Shown: positions 51,278 to 60,476 of the stretch, one piece after another
Numbering within the stretch: position 1 is the first letter of the stretch
Layout of the letters: every line of letters begins with the position of its first letter
Origin: Desulfobacter vibrioformis DSM 8776
Lineage (GTDB): Bacteria > Desulfobacterota > Desulfobacteria > Desulfobacterales > Desulfobacteraceae
Reading direction: 5' to 3'
Length of the DNA stretch: 64,000 nt
Assembly (NCBI RefSeq): GCF_000745975.1
Contig: NZ_JQKJ01000012.1
Coordinates: 1 to 64,000, forward strand
Program-made: the position numbers and the translations under genes
Notes under the pieces: model-generated
What the model was told of the DNA's origin: nothing
Databases searched by the model: none
The model's input: the letters and a program-made list of their open reading frames with translations, nothing else

Positions 51278-52189
51278 TCAGGCAAGCGGAGGGGGAGGTG
51301 GCGGGAGTTCCCCCTTCTCATAGGCTTCCCGAGCCTTTCTTACTGGTATGCGGGTCTCACAAGGTACGCCAACTTGGCAGAGGCCGCAGCCGTAACCTTC
51401 ATAGTTATATGTTTTTTTGACATAGTCACTGGAAGCTATCAGATGTTGACGGCAGATTTCCTTGTCGTGCCCGGAAATTGTGAGTGCTCGAACCGGGCAG
51501 CGGTCAATACATTTGCCGCAGGAGCCATCAACAAAAAAAAGGCACCAGGCACGGTGATGGTTATAGTACCTGATCGAAGGCTCTATTTTTATTTTTGCCA
51601 CTACAGATCCGACTCTCATCGCTTTACCTTTGGGAGTAATCAGTCCATCGCAAAGTCCAAACGTACCAAGGCCTGCAGCATGGGCTGCGTGACGTTCTGA
51701 CCAGGATGAAGCATATCCGTAATTCTTAGAATTCACCCAGGCCCAATTAGGCGTCAGCATTGGCGCGACTGCAGGATAGCCCTCATTCGTCAGCGTCTTG
51801 GCAACATGCGTTCTAAGCGCGGCATTAAATTTTTCGCCTTCAATGCGAACCCTGGCCCAGCTTTCTGCGGGGAATTTTTTTGCTTTTCGATTCATATCCC
51901 GGACAGCTTTGCGTTGGGGTAAAACCCAGGATATAACCGTAAGTTCTTCCGGTGTCGCTAAGTTTTTTGGGTGATATTGATTATAAATCTCCAATGGCGT
52001 CCAGTGAAAAGGACCAACATATTCCTTGTATTCTTGAAAGATGGGATCTGCCCCTGAAGCGAATCCGACCAAGGCCTCATCCCAGGCTTGGGCATTGTTT
52101 TCATTTTGCAAATTGTTAAGGGGCGATTCGGCTAAGAAGCGTTCCACTAAACCGGTGATCCAGACAGATAGATTTCCTTTTTTGGGCAT
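51278..52189 (-). CDS. QueG/reductive-dehalogenase-like 4Fe-4S protein
   Basis: A 303-residue iron-sulfur protein related to epoxyqueuosine reductase. It has two ferredoxin-type clusters: CGKCIDRCPVRAL, and YGCGLCQVGVPCE with a further Cys in KEICRQH. HAAHAAGLGTFGLCDGLITPKG is the family segment that in QueG lies near the cobalamin. The start at 52189 (second Met) is chosen because GGAGG lies 7 bases upstream, directly abutting the first ATG. It ends in a Pro-rich tail. It lies just downstream of, and in the same direction as, the LysR regulator gene. Redox substrate unknown; queuosine function is not assured. Confidence 0.75.
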   Translation of the reverse strand: MPKKGNLSVWITGLVERFLAESPLNNLQNENNAQAWDEALVGFASGADPIFQEYKEYVGPFHWTPLEIYNQYHPKNLATPEELTVISWVLPQRKAVRDMNRKAKKFPAESWARVRIEGEKFNAALRTHVAKTLTNEGYPAVAPMLTPNWAWVNSKNYGYASSWSERHAAHAAGLGTFGLCDGLITPKGKAMRVGSVVAKIKIEPSIRYYNHHRAWCLFFVDGSCGKCIDRCPVRALTISGHDKEICRQHLIASSDYVKKTYNYEGYGCGLCQVGVPCETRIPVRKAREAYEKGELPPPPPPLA

Positions 52190-52221
52190 AAGCATCCTCC
52201 TATTTTCTGGTATTTTTTCAG

Positions 52222-53058
52222 CTATAGTATCTTTTCATAGCCGAAAAAAGCCAGTCTCCGGCACGACCCAAAGGACGATCCTTGGACCGAATGACGTCCC
52301 GCGGATAGGTCATCCTTTATTAAGTGTTCGGGCAGAAGTCCCCAGCCTATCCCCTGGAGTAGGAGATCCCTGATCAAATATTCGTTTTCCACCCACCAAA
52401 CCCTGCTACTGAACACTGGGAGCTGTGTTTCCTGTTCCCCTCCCCTAGAAGTCACCTCTATTTGTAGAACCAAGTCAAGGGCAGAAATGTCTAACCCGGC
52501 CTTTCCCAGACCATATGTGGGGTGGGCCACCGGAATAAAATTCATCTTTCCAACAATTTGAAAATCCGACCGGGACTTCCATCGGTCCAAAAGGAGTTCT
52601 GTGGGCATCATCACGCCAAAATCAATCCGGTCGCAATCAATCATATCCCAGACATCATTGAGAGAGCCCGAAAGAATTTCCAGCTCGGTCTCAGGAAACT
52701 GGGCTTTAAAGCGCTTGAGCAACATGCCATCCTTAAAGGCGATGTTCGGGAGGGATTCAGAGACAGCCAAGCGGACCCGGCTCTCCATGGCTTCGGACAA
52801 CACCGCCGCTTTGGTTTGCATGGACCGACAACGGGATAATATAGTTTCAGCGTCTCTTAGAAACAACTCTCCGGTCAGGGTCAGCACGGGATATTTTTTT
52901 GCCCGGTCAAAGAGTTCCAGCCCCAAATCAATCTCCAAATTGGAAATCGCCGTACTCACGGCAGACTGGGCTTTGCCCAGCTTTCTGGCAGCAGCCGAAA
53001 AAGAACCTGTTTCAGCACTTGCCAAAAAGGCTTTCAATTGATCCAAGGTAAAATCCAT
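52222..53058 (-). CDS. LysR-type transcriptional regulator
   Basis: A 278-residue LTTR. The N-terminal winged HTH (LDQLKAFLASAETGSFSAAA, AVSTAISNLEIDLGLELF) is followed by a periplasmic-binding-like effector domain (RVRLAVSESLPNIAFKDGML). It is divergent from a PACE efflux gene 107 bases away, the arrangement of AceR-AceI in Acinetobacter, and a 7-9-7 inverted repeat lies between them. It probably controls that transporter and perhaps the Fe-S protein gene downstream. Confidence 0.9.
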   Translation of the reverse strand: MDFTLDQLKAFLASAETGSFSAAARKLGKAQSAVSTAISNLEIDLGLELFDRAKKYPVLTLTGELFLRDAETILSRCRSMQTKAAVLSEAMESRVRLAVSESLPNIAFKDGMLLKRFKAQFPETELEILSGSLNDVWDMIDCDRIDFGVMMPTELLLDRWKSRSDFQIVGKMNFIPVAHPTYGLGKAGLDISALDLVLQIEVTSRGGEQETQLPVFSSRVWWVENEYLIRDLLLQGIGWGLLPEHLIKDDLSAGRHSVQGSSFGSCRRLAFFGYEKIL

Positions 53059-53065
53059 GGAACAA

Positions 53066-53088
53066 ATCTATCAATAATTTAGATAGAT
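53066..53088. promoter_or_regulatory. Candidate LysR operator
   Basis: ATCTATC - nine AT-only bases - GATAGAT forms a perfect 7-bp inverted repeat 8 bases upstream of the LysR gene start. A further ATCTATC half-site occurs at ~53102. This fits the T-N11-A style and autoregulation typical of LysR regulators. Confidence 0.55.
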
Positions 53089-53165
53089 CTCAACTTTATT
53101 CCATCTATCACCAATGATAATTAAAAGTTGTTTCTGACTTTAGTAATTAAAAGAATGTACTGGAT

Positions 53166-53612
53166 ATGAACAAAAAACCTGAAATGAGATCCGGTTTGGA
53201 TAGACTTCGCCATTCCATTATTTATGAAGGCGTTTTTCTATTTCTCACCGTATTGATCCTCAAAGATATCCTCAATCAGCCTGTCGCCCACATAGGCAGT
53301 TTTGGAATCATCATGTCACTCATGGCCATGATTTGGAACTTTTTTTACAATTGCGCCTTTGATCATGTCCTGATCTTTTTCAAACACCCCCTTTATCCCA
53401 GGGGATTTAAGCTGAGAGTTTGTCATTCAGTGTCTTTTGAGGTGGGATTCATGCTGGCATCAGTCCCTTTTACGATGATTTGGATGCGCTTTTCTTTTAT
53501 CCAAGCGCTTACCATGGATATTGTCTTTACCATGGCGGCTCTAACCTACACGTTGATTTTCAATTATGCTTACGACGTTATTTTTCCAGTGCCCCCAGCC
53601 GTCCCAGACTGA
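53166..53612 (+). CDS. PACE-family multidrug efflux protein (AceI-like)
   Basis: A 148-residue four-helix inner-membrane protein made of two tandem bacterial transmembrane pair domains. First repeat: RLRHSIIYEGVFLFLTVLIL, then MAMIWNFFYNCAFDHV. Second repeat: RVCHSVSFEVGFMLASVPFT, then ALTYTLIFNYAYDVIFP. The glutamates in YEG and FEV are the conserved membrane acids (Glu15 in AceI). PACE proteins export chlorhexidine, acriflavine and natural polyamines. It is divergent from a LysR regulator. Confidence 0.88.
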   Translation: MNKKPEMRSGLDRLRHSIIYEGVFLFLTVLILKDILNQPVAHIGSFGIIMSLMAMIWNFFYNCAFDHVLIFFKHPLYPRGFKLRVCHSVSFEVGFMLASVPFTMIWMRFSFIQALTMDIVFTMAALTYTLIFNYAYDVIFPVPPAVPD

Positions 53613-53761
53613 GCGCCAGGCAGGAATAACAAACCTAGCCAACACCACGAATAATATGCGTTGCAGCGTTCAAGTACAGATAAAATCAACACTTTAACGT
53701 AGAACTTCGCGGCACTTTTGAAGCGGCGCTGCGGCGGGAAAAGTCGGCCAATAGTGGAGTA

Positions 53762-54292
53762 TTATGGGGCAATAAATTGCAAAATGAACAATATTCGTTC
53801 ATTAATATTGCCACGCGGTACTTCTACTGTTTCATAATTCCATTGTAAATACCACTTTTTCATATCTTCAAAAACCGTTACGGATTCCTCAAAACTTTGA
53901 TCTCGCTCTGAGTCTGTTACGTAAATTTCCTTCCATGGTGGAAGAAGAAAAACAATACCGTTATAGGGAAATTGCTGGACGTACTGCTCGATTTCATCAC
54001 GTGTTAACGCACCTACGGCATCAAGCATATACAACGCGTCCAGCACACCGCGATCAAAGAATACAGCATGTTTGCATAAAGTTGAATTCCGGTACTTTTC
54101 AATATCCGAACTGAGAATTTCCTGGCCGAAAGAAACCGGGTCTGGTCGAGGTGATAATCCAGCCGCTAATCGTTTTTTGATGATTCCACGGGCAGTTTCT
54201 GGCACGACGCGATATCCACGCTCCGCTAAAGCATTAAGGATTGTAGTCTTGCCACCTCCCGGCCCACCGGTAATTACGAATTGATGGTTCAT
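53762..54292 (-). CDS. AAA_28-type P-loop ATPase
   Basis: A 176-residue NTPase resembling the AAA_28 family (NadR kinase-like fold). Walker A is GGPGGGKTT at the very N-terminus, a Walker B-like VFFDRGVLD follows, and PETARGII is typical. The start at 54292 (MNHQFVITGGPG) follows GGGGTG; the in-frame extension to 54400 looks unrelated. These stand-alone kinases-like proteins have no assigned substrate. It lies in an accessory region without operon partners. Confidence 0.78.
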   Translation of the reverse strand: MNHQFVITGGPGGGKTTILNALAERGYRVVPETARGIIKKRLAAGLSPRPDPVSFGQEILSSDIEKYRNSTLCKHAVFFDRGVLDALYMLDAVGALTRDEIEQYVQQFPYNGIVFLLPPWKEIYVTDSERDQSFEESVTVFEDMKKWYLQWNYETVEVPRGNINERILFILQFIAP

Positions 54293-54484
54293 TTCACCCC
54301 TAATTGAATTATCGCCCTGCTGGCGGATTGTTAGGTTTGACGTTTTAGGAAATGGAAATTCCTGTACTTTCAAGTTAATCGGTAGTTTTTTTATTTCCAT
54401 TTATCTAACGGTATAACATCCAAAAAGTAAGAATGGTCAAATTTGTATGATATCAAAAAAACTTGATAAGCAAAATTAGTAACA

Positions 54485-54865
54485 TCACCTGGAAAAACCC
54501 GCAAATTTTTTTCTTCGATTTGCCACATAATTGACCAGGCACTTATGGTATTTATGTAGTGTGTAATCCTTGCCAGTAAAGGCGTTGACTTCATTTGTTA
54601 TTGTGGGCCTGATATGCAAAATCCGGCAGATCAAATCGTAATATTTGAGGCGCTGTTTGCATTTAAAAAAGTTGCGCTTTACCGCTTTAGATTCTGAATT
54701 GGTTTCCACATATCTGGCATTTTTATCTCTGAAGGCATAAATATCTCCTGAGAAATAATCTAATCTGTATCTTTTACAAATGCCTGTTATTTGATCGATA
54801 GAAATATCAAAACTGATATGTTCTGGAATCGCGAAAATAATTGACTGTGGTGGTATGTATATCAT
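54485..54865 (-). pseudogene. IS66-type TnpB (Orf2) relic
   Basis: The frame begins MIYIPPQSIIFAIPEHISFD and continues to YFSGDIYAFRDKNARY. This follows the IS66 Orf2 pattern (I-P-P-x-x-x-I-F, then D-x-F-S-G-x-x-F-V-F-R-x-(R/K)) for about 50 residues. The diagnostic D-M-R-K is lost, and the rest of the 126-residue frame does not match. No TnpA or TnpC gene is adjacent and no terminal repeats were found. Best read as a decayed insertion-sequence fragment, with low certainty. Confidence 0.35.
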
Positions 54866-54928
54866 GTTTTTTTGTCGATTCCTTAAGCCTGTCAGCGGGT
54901 TAGTCGCCGGTTTATCCGATGCTTTCAT

Positions 54929-55519
54929 TGGTTATAAATATAATAAAAACCTGACCCGATCCCCCCCCCCTATTTTTCGGGTTTCGGTGATGGCAACATC
55001 AGTGGCAAGATCTGTTCGAACACATTATTGAGCGAATAATCGCTATTTCCTTGCCAATGCTGCATGGCAATTATTTCTCGCAAGAGAGACACCCCTTTAG
55101 GCTGGCTATCCCATCTTCATAGAAATGAATGGGCATACGTTCAACTTCCGAAATGGATTTTTGAAACCCTTCCATCATTAGGGGATATGCGGCATTGGCT
55201 TTTTCTATAGGGTTCTCTATAAAGGACATGAAGAATATATGCCGGGAAATCAATCTTCATGCTTCATGGTTTTAATTCGGAAGCATCTTAACTTTATGAC
55301 ATTGGGTGAAGACTACCTCCAAAACAAGATCTGTTTTTTTGTATGGAAGACCACCCTGGACTTTCCCTGTGAAGCAAGTAGCTGTCAAGAAAAAGACTTT
55401 GCCGTATTACCCAGTTCCTAAAATTCTGCTTGTAAAATGTTGTTATCACCTATGAACAGGTGGGAGCGGTCATGGCCGGCGGTAAAAGTTTATTTAAAAT
55501 TTTTACTCTTCGGGGGAAG
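54929..55519. other. Non-coding or decayed accessory stretch
   Basis: About 590 bases without a supportable gene. It starts with a tract of ten Cs (54961-54970). A 60-codon minus-strand frame (55071-55253, ...MPIHFYEDGIASLKGCLSC) and a plus-strand frame (55239-55421) exist, but neither has a ribosome site or family resemblance. Probably remnants of mobile DNA. Confidence 0.4.
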
Positions 55520-56530
55520 CTATGAAAATTCTATCCTGTCCGGGCAGAATTTTAGGTCCATTTCCCAGAATTCACTGACCCGGTCTGAGTAGTCCTGTTC
55601 CGAATTTGACTTGAGCAGTTTTTTCAACGGTTTTCTGCTGTTTTCAAAGGATGGCCCCAGATAGTTCCAGAATCCCTTCATGCGTCCGATAAGGTGCCCC
55701 GGGCCTGAAAAGACCTGTTTGTAACTGTTAAAAAGATCCGTGTGAAAGATTTTCAATCGTTCCCGCGTTTGGTTGTTATTTTTTGGGGCCTCAGTGTTGT
55801 GAAAATCGGTTTTCAACCCTTTGATCTGCTCGGGCAAAAAAGGGTTGGAAAGAATGCCTCTGCCGATCATGAAGCGGTTTATTTCCGGAAAACGTTGTTG
55901 GATTTTTTCCCATGATGCCCGGTCCACAATATCCCCGTTATAGACCATGGGATGGTCACAGGCGTTCATGGCCCTTTGAAACGCGTCAACATCAGCGGAG
56001 CCTGTATACATTTGTTCTCCGGTTCTGGGGTGCAGGATGATTTCGTCAAGCTTGTGGGTGTTGAACATTGCAATCAGGTCCAGGATCTCTTCCTTATTTT
56101 TACGGCCCAGGCGGATTTTAACGCTTAGGCTGGGCTTCATGGCCGGGATGACCCGGGAAAGGAAGGCGTCTATTTTATCCGGGTGGGGTAAAAGGCCTGA
56201 GCCCCGCTGTTTTTTTGCAATTTTTGAATGGGGGCACCCAAGGTTCCAGTTCACCTGGGCATAGCCCATGTCAAAAAGATAATCCCCAAGATAGATAAAA
56301 TCATCCGGACTATTTCCCAGGATCTGGGGGATGACAGGAAAGGCTGTGTTCAGATCAGGATCCACGTCTTTCAGTCTGGACGGTTTCAGGCGCCTGCTGC
56401 CCATGGTGGAGATAAACGGGGCCATGGCCTGGTCAATGCCGGAGAAATGCCGGACATATGCCTGCCTGAACACCACATCGGTGAACCCCTGCAAAGGGGC
56501 CAGTATCAAAAAAGGATGATTATCTGTCAT
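55520..56530 (-). CDS. tRNA-dihydrouridine synthase (DusC-like)
   Basis: A 336-residue Dus paralogue. LAPLQGFTDVVFRQAYVRHF opens the FMN barrel; NWNLGCPHSKIAKKQRGSG contains the catalytic cysteine; KIRLGRKNKEE and ILHPRTGEQMYTG follow. The start at 56530 (MTDNHPF) has AAGGA upstream, whereas the longer frame needs a TTG. This is the second dus gene in the window (dusB at 44752), so they probably modify different tRNA positions. Confidence 0.9.
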   Translation of the reverse strand: MTDNHPFLILAPLQGFTDVVFRQAYVRHFSGIDQAMAPFISTMGSRRLKPSRLKDVDPDLNTAFPVIPQILGNSPDDFIYLGDYLFDMGYAQVNWNLGCPHSKIAKKQRGSGLLPHPDKIDAFLSRVIPAMKPSLSVKIRLGRKNKEEILDLIAMFNTHKLDEIILHPRTGEQMYTGSADVDAFQRAMNACDHPMVYNGDIVDRASWEKIQQRFPEINRFMIGRGILSNPFLPEQIKGLKTDFHNTEAPKNNNQTRERLKIFHTDLFNSYKQVFSGPGHLIGRMKGFWNYLGPSFENSRKPLKKLLKSNSEQDYSDRVSEFWEMDLKFCPDRIEFS

Positions 56531-56668
56531 GGGGTGGTTTTCCTTGATGTTCAGGCCTTGAACAATAAAATCTTTTGACAAACCCGAGAACGATCCATTA
56601 TACAGTCTCTATTTTTTGACCTGCTATACATAAGATTGAATTGGATTGCAAGGAGTGTTTCCTAAGGT

Positions 56669-58408
56669 ATGAGAGAACTTTATGAACAGATCATCCGTAT
56701 CAACCAGATGCCGGATGATGCTGAAAAACAGGCCCGGGCAAAGGTGTTTTTTGATTCTTTGAACAGCATGGCAATGCCGGATTCATTCAACTGGGTGAAC
56801 CAGGTGTTTGAAGGCATTCATGTGGCCCGGACACCGGATAAAACCGCTTTGGTGTACCAAGACCTGGCCACCCTTGAATCCAGCCGTTTTTCCTATCTTG
56901 ACCTGTCATGCCGGGCCAACAGGCTGATTAATTTCCTGGCGGACCGGGGCATTGGAACGAAAGATAATATGTATATGATGGTACCCTTGTGTCCGGAAAT
57001 ATGGTTTGCAAGCCTTGCCTGCATCAAGGCCGGTATTGTCAGCGTGCCCACGGCCACCACCATGACCGCAAGGGAACTGGAATTCCGGTTTGAAACCTAT
57101 AAACCGGATGTGGTTCTGGCAGATATGACCAGTGTTGAGATCATTGAAAATTCCATCCGGGAGACCGGTATTACGCCCAGGGTTAAACTGGTGCTGGGCC
57201 AGGCCCCGGGTTGGATCTCCTATGAAGAGGTGGAAAGTGCATCAGACAAGGCAGATGCCGAAGACACGGCATCCGAGGATATTTTGTTCTGCTTTTTTAC
57301 CTCCGGTACCACCGGCTTGCCGAAACGGGTGGGGCATACGGCAGTTTCCTATCCTGTGGGGCATTTGTCAACTACGGCCATGATGGGGCTTACCCCCGAT
57401 GACATCCATCATAACCTCAGTGCGCCCGGATGGGGTAAATGGGCCTGGTCCTCCTTTTTTGTTCCCTTTAATGTGGGGGCCACAGTAACCGCCTTCCGGT
57501 TTGATTCCCTGAATGCAAAGACTTACCTTGACGCGATTGCAAGGCAAAAGGTCACAACCTTGTGTGCGCCGCCTACTGCCTGGCGCATGTTTGTGAATGC
57601 CGACCTTGATGACATTGACCTGTCCTGTCTGCGTCAGTCCATGTCTGCCGGCGAACCGTTGAATCCGGATGTAATTACACGCTGGCATGGCTTTACAAAC
57701 ACCCGTATCCGGGATTTTTATGGGCAGACAGAGTCCACGGCCATGATCGGCAACCCGCCGTGGATGGCTGAAAATATGCGGGCAGGCTCTTTTGGCGTGC
57801 CGTCTCCCATGTATGATGTGGCCCTGGCAGATGACGAAGGCAATGAAATTACAGAACCGGATCAGGTGGGGCACATTGTTGTAAAAACAGATAACTGGTT
57901 GCCAAAGGGGCTTTTTAAGGCGTATATCGGCAATCCGGAAAAGATGAGTTCCGTGTTCGTGGACCCGTATTATTACACCGGAGACAGGGCTTGCTTTGAT
58001 GCCCATGGTTACTGGTGGTTTGTGGGGCGGGCCGATGATGTTATTAAATCCAGTGATTACCGCATCGGACCCTTTGAAGTGGAAAGCGCGCTTATCGAAC
58101 ACCCGGCCGTGGCCGAGGCCGCAGTTGTGGGCGCCCCTGACCCCACCCGCTACCAGCTGGTCAAGGCCTATGTCATTCTCAATCCGGGCGAGACTGGTAA
58201 CAGGGAACTGGCCTTGGCGTTGTTCAAGCATACCATGAATATTCTTGCCAAGTTTAAGATTCCCAGGATCATTGAATTTGTTGATGAAGTGCCAAAAACC
58301 ATTTCCGGAAAAATTCGTCGTATTGAATTGCGGGATAACGAAGCCGACCGGATGGGAGAAGAGTATTTTTACTGGGATTTTCCCGAATTAAGTTCAAAAA
58401 ATAAATAA
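56669..58408 (+). CDS. AMP-forming acyl-CoA synthetase
   Basis: A 579-residue adenylate-forming enzyme. The P-loop-like FTSGTTGLPKRVGHT (A3), FYGQTES (A5), YYTGDRACFDAHGYWWFVGRADDVIKSSDY (A7-A8 region) and the C-terminal catalytic lysine in TISGKIRR (A10) are present. The pattern is close to medium-chain or aryl acyl-CoA synthetases. It activates a carboxylic acid to its CoA ester with ATP. It converges with the CoA-transferase-GNAT gene. Substrate unknown; a feed into the glutaryl-CoA pathway is possible. Confidence 0.9.
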   Translation: MRELYEQIIRINQMPDDAEKQARAKVFFDSLNSMAMPDSFNWVNQVFEGIHVARTPDKTALVYQDLATLESSRFSYLDLSCRANRLINFLADRGIGTKDNMYMMVPLCPEIWFASLACIKAGIVSVPTATTMTARELEFRFETYKPDVVLADMTSVEIIENSIRETGITPRVKLVLGQAPGWISYEEVESASDKADAEDTASEDILFCFFTSGTTGLPKRVGHTAVSYPVGHLSTTAMMGLTPDDIHHNLSAPGWGKWAWSSFFVPFNVGATVTAFRFDSLNAKTYLDAIARQKVTTLCAPPTAWRMFVNADLDDIDLSCLRQSMSAGEPLNPDVITRWHGFTNTRIRDFYGQTESTAMIGNPPWMAENMRAGSFGVPSPMYDVALADDEGNEITEPDQVGHIVVKTDNWLPKGLFKAYIGNPEKMSSVFVDPYYYTGDRACFDAHGYWWFVGRADDVIKSSDYRIGPFEVESALIEHPAVAEAAVVGAPDPTRYQLVKAYVILNPGETGNRELALALFKHTMNILAKFKIPRIIEFVDEVPKTISGKIRRIELRDNEADRMGEEYFYWDFPELSSKNK

Positions 58409-58447
58409 ATCAGTCGTACCTGGATTGTGTGTGGGGATCTGTCAGCT

Positions 58448-60355
58448 TTATTCCGGGGGCAGATCATCATCATCATTCACCGGATTATGTTCTTCGATGG
58501 TGGCAAAGGGCATGGTTACTTCAATTTCTCCGCTTTCCCCCCGTATAAATTCTGCGTGGGGGTAGGTGTTTTTAAACACATTGAGCATTTTCCGGTTTTC
58601 GGCCAGGACAAGGGCAGTGAAACAGGAATAATTGTTCTGCCGGGCGATTTTTTCAAGGCAGGTCAGCAAAAAGGTGGCAATCCCCTGGCCATGTAGATCC
58701 TCCTGGACCAGAAATGCCACTTCCGCATTTTTGGGTCCCACTTCTGCGTAAGATGCCACCGCCACAATCTGTTTGCGTTTGCCCTGCTGCATAAGGGCGA
58801 TAAGGGTCATATTCCGGCTGTAATCCACCTGGGCCCACATCTGCTGGAGCATGCGCCTTGAGAAAACTTTTCGCCTGTTGAAAAACCGAAAATAGATGGA
58901 ATCTTCCTGGAGGGAGTAGTAAAAATTTCTGGATTCGAATTCATCCGAGGGCTGAAGCGGCCTGACTTCGAGCTGTTTTCCGCCGGTCAATAGCCTGTTG
59001 TATTTATAGGCATTGAGAAACAGCAGGTCCTGGTTTGTGGGAGGCAACTGGTCACTGAAAATATAATGGCGCTGTTTGGCCTGTTCAATGAGTTCCTTGC
59101 GGAATTTGGGATGGGCGATCTGGGCCAGTTCCATGACCCGCTGGAAAATGCTTTTCCGCCGGATTTCTGCAATACCGTATTCAGTGACCACAAGGTCGAT
59201 GTCACCCCGGGTGGTGGCAACCCCGGCACCTTCACTTAAATGAGTTACAATTCTGGATACCTGGCCGTTCTGGGCCGTGGACGGGATGATGACAATGGAA
59301 AACCCGCCTTTGGACATGGCCGATCCCCTGATGAAATCCACCTGGTCACCAATGCCCGAATAAAACAGATACCCTTTTGAGTCCGTGCATGTCTGGCCTG
59401 TCAGATCCACCTCCAGAGCTGAACTGATGGATATCAGGTTATCATTTCTGGCAATGACATTGGGATCGTTCACAAATTCAGAGGATCTGAAATAGAACAT
59501 GGGGTTGTCAGCGATATAGTCATACAATTCCTTTGACCCCATGCAAAGGGACGCAACCGCCCGTTCGGGGAGAAAGTTTTTTTTGCGGTTGGTGATTACC
59601 TTTTGTTTGAATAACGGCAGAAGGCCGTCCGTGATGACCTGGGTATGGATGCCAAGGTCCTTTTTGCCAGCCAGATAGGGCATGATGGCATGGGGAAGAT
59701 GCCCGAAACCGATCTGCAGTGTGGAACCGTCATCCACCAGCTGGCTGACATAGTGGCCGATACGTTCGACCACGGTTTTGTTTTTGGTCTTGGGCAGGGA
59801 TTCCAGAAGATCTTCTTCGTATTCCACTAAGTAATCGATGTCATCCATGTGTACCAGAGAATCTCCCCAGGTTCTGGGCATTTGGGGATTAACCTGGGCA
59901 ATGGTGACTTTGGCATTTTTCATTCCCGAAAGGGTGATATCCACGGAAATGCCTAAAGAACAGTAGCCATGGGCGTCCGGTGGGCTGACCTGCACCAGGG
60001 CTACATCCAGGCCGATTTCATTGTTCCGGAAAACCTTTGGAATCTGGGAAAGGTAGGCCGGGATATAATCAATTTTTCCTTCAAACGCAAATTTACGCAT
60101 GAGAACGGAAATAAAAAACAGTTTAATGGAAAATCGGGACGAAAAATTGTCATCGTTGAGATATTGCGCCAGGGTAGTTGACAGCATTTGATAAACAACA
60201 ATGTCCTGAAGGGACTGGTTCTCGACCATGGCCCGGATCAGGTGCTGGGGTTCTCCGCACCCGGTACCGATGAATACCCGTGAACCATTGCGAATTTTTT
60301 TTACACTTGCTTCAGCCGTGAGCAGCTTATCAGGACAGATCTGTTTTAAATCCAT
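58448..60355 (-). CDS. Acetyl-CoA hydrolase/CoA-transferase-like protein fused to GNAT acetyltransferase
   Basis: A 635-residue fusion; AGGAGA precedes the ATG. Residues 1-~440 follow the AbfT/Ach1 class I CoA-transferase fold (VFIGTGCGEPQ, VSPPDAHGYCSLG, VDFIRGSAMSKGG, TTRGDIDLVVTEYGIAEIR). Residues ~465-620 are a GNAT domain with a degenerate acetyl-CoA loop (EDLHGQGIATFLL). At the place of the catalytic Glu of the CoA-transferase (GIHSE in AbfT), this protein reads GIHTQ, with Gln239 (codon CAG). Without that Glu the thioester exchange should be impaired, so the domain may bind an acyl-CoA or act differently. It lies opposite the acyl-CoA synthetase gene. Confidence 0.86.
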   Translation of the reverse strand: MDLKQICPDKLLTAEASVKKIRNGSRVFIGTGCGEPQHLIRAMVENQSLQDIVVYQMLSTTLAQYLNDDNFSSRFSIKLFFISVLMRKFAFEGKIDYIPAYLSQIPKVFRNNEIGLDVALVQVSPPDAHGYCSLGISVDITLSGMKNAKVTIAQVNPQMPRTWGDSLVHMDDIDYLVEYEEDLLESLPKTKNKTVVERIGHYVSQLVDDGSTLQIGFGHLPHAIMPYLAGKKDLGIHTQVITDGLLPLFKQKVITNRKKNFLPERAVASLCMGSKELYDYIADNPMFYFRSSEFVNDPNVIARNDNLISISSALEVDLTGQTCTDSKGYLFYSGIGDQVDFIRGSAMSKGGFSIVIIPSTAQNGQVSRIVTHLSEGAGVATTRGDIDLVVTEYGIAEIRRKSIFQRVMELAQIAHPKFRKELIEQAKQRHYIFSDQLPPTNQDLLFLNAYKYNRLLTGGKQLEVRPLQPSDEFESRNFYYSLQEDSIYFRFFNRRKVFSRRMLQQMWAQVDYSRNMTLIALMQQGKRKQIVAVASYAEVGPKNAEVAFLVQEDLHGQGIATFLLTCLEKIARQNNYSCFTALVLAENRKMLNVFKNTYPHAEFIRGESGEIEVTMPFATIEEHNPVNDDDDLPPE

Positions 60356-60476
60356 GCTATTTCTCCTGCCGGGTCAATGCCAGAGTCGAAATCTTTGGGC
60401 CTATATACGGGGTAAAGCAAACCATAAATTTGATTGATAATCAATTATTTTATTTTGTTTCCGGTTCCGGGCAGCA

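Noticed and set aside
55071-55421. Two ~60-codon frames on opposite strands
   Set aside because: No ribosome site, no family similarity and overlap with each other; not supportable as genes.
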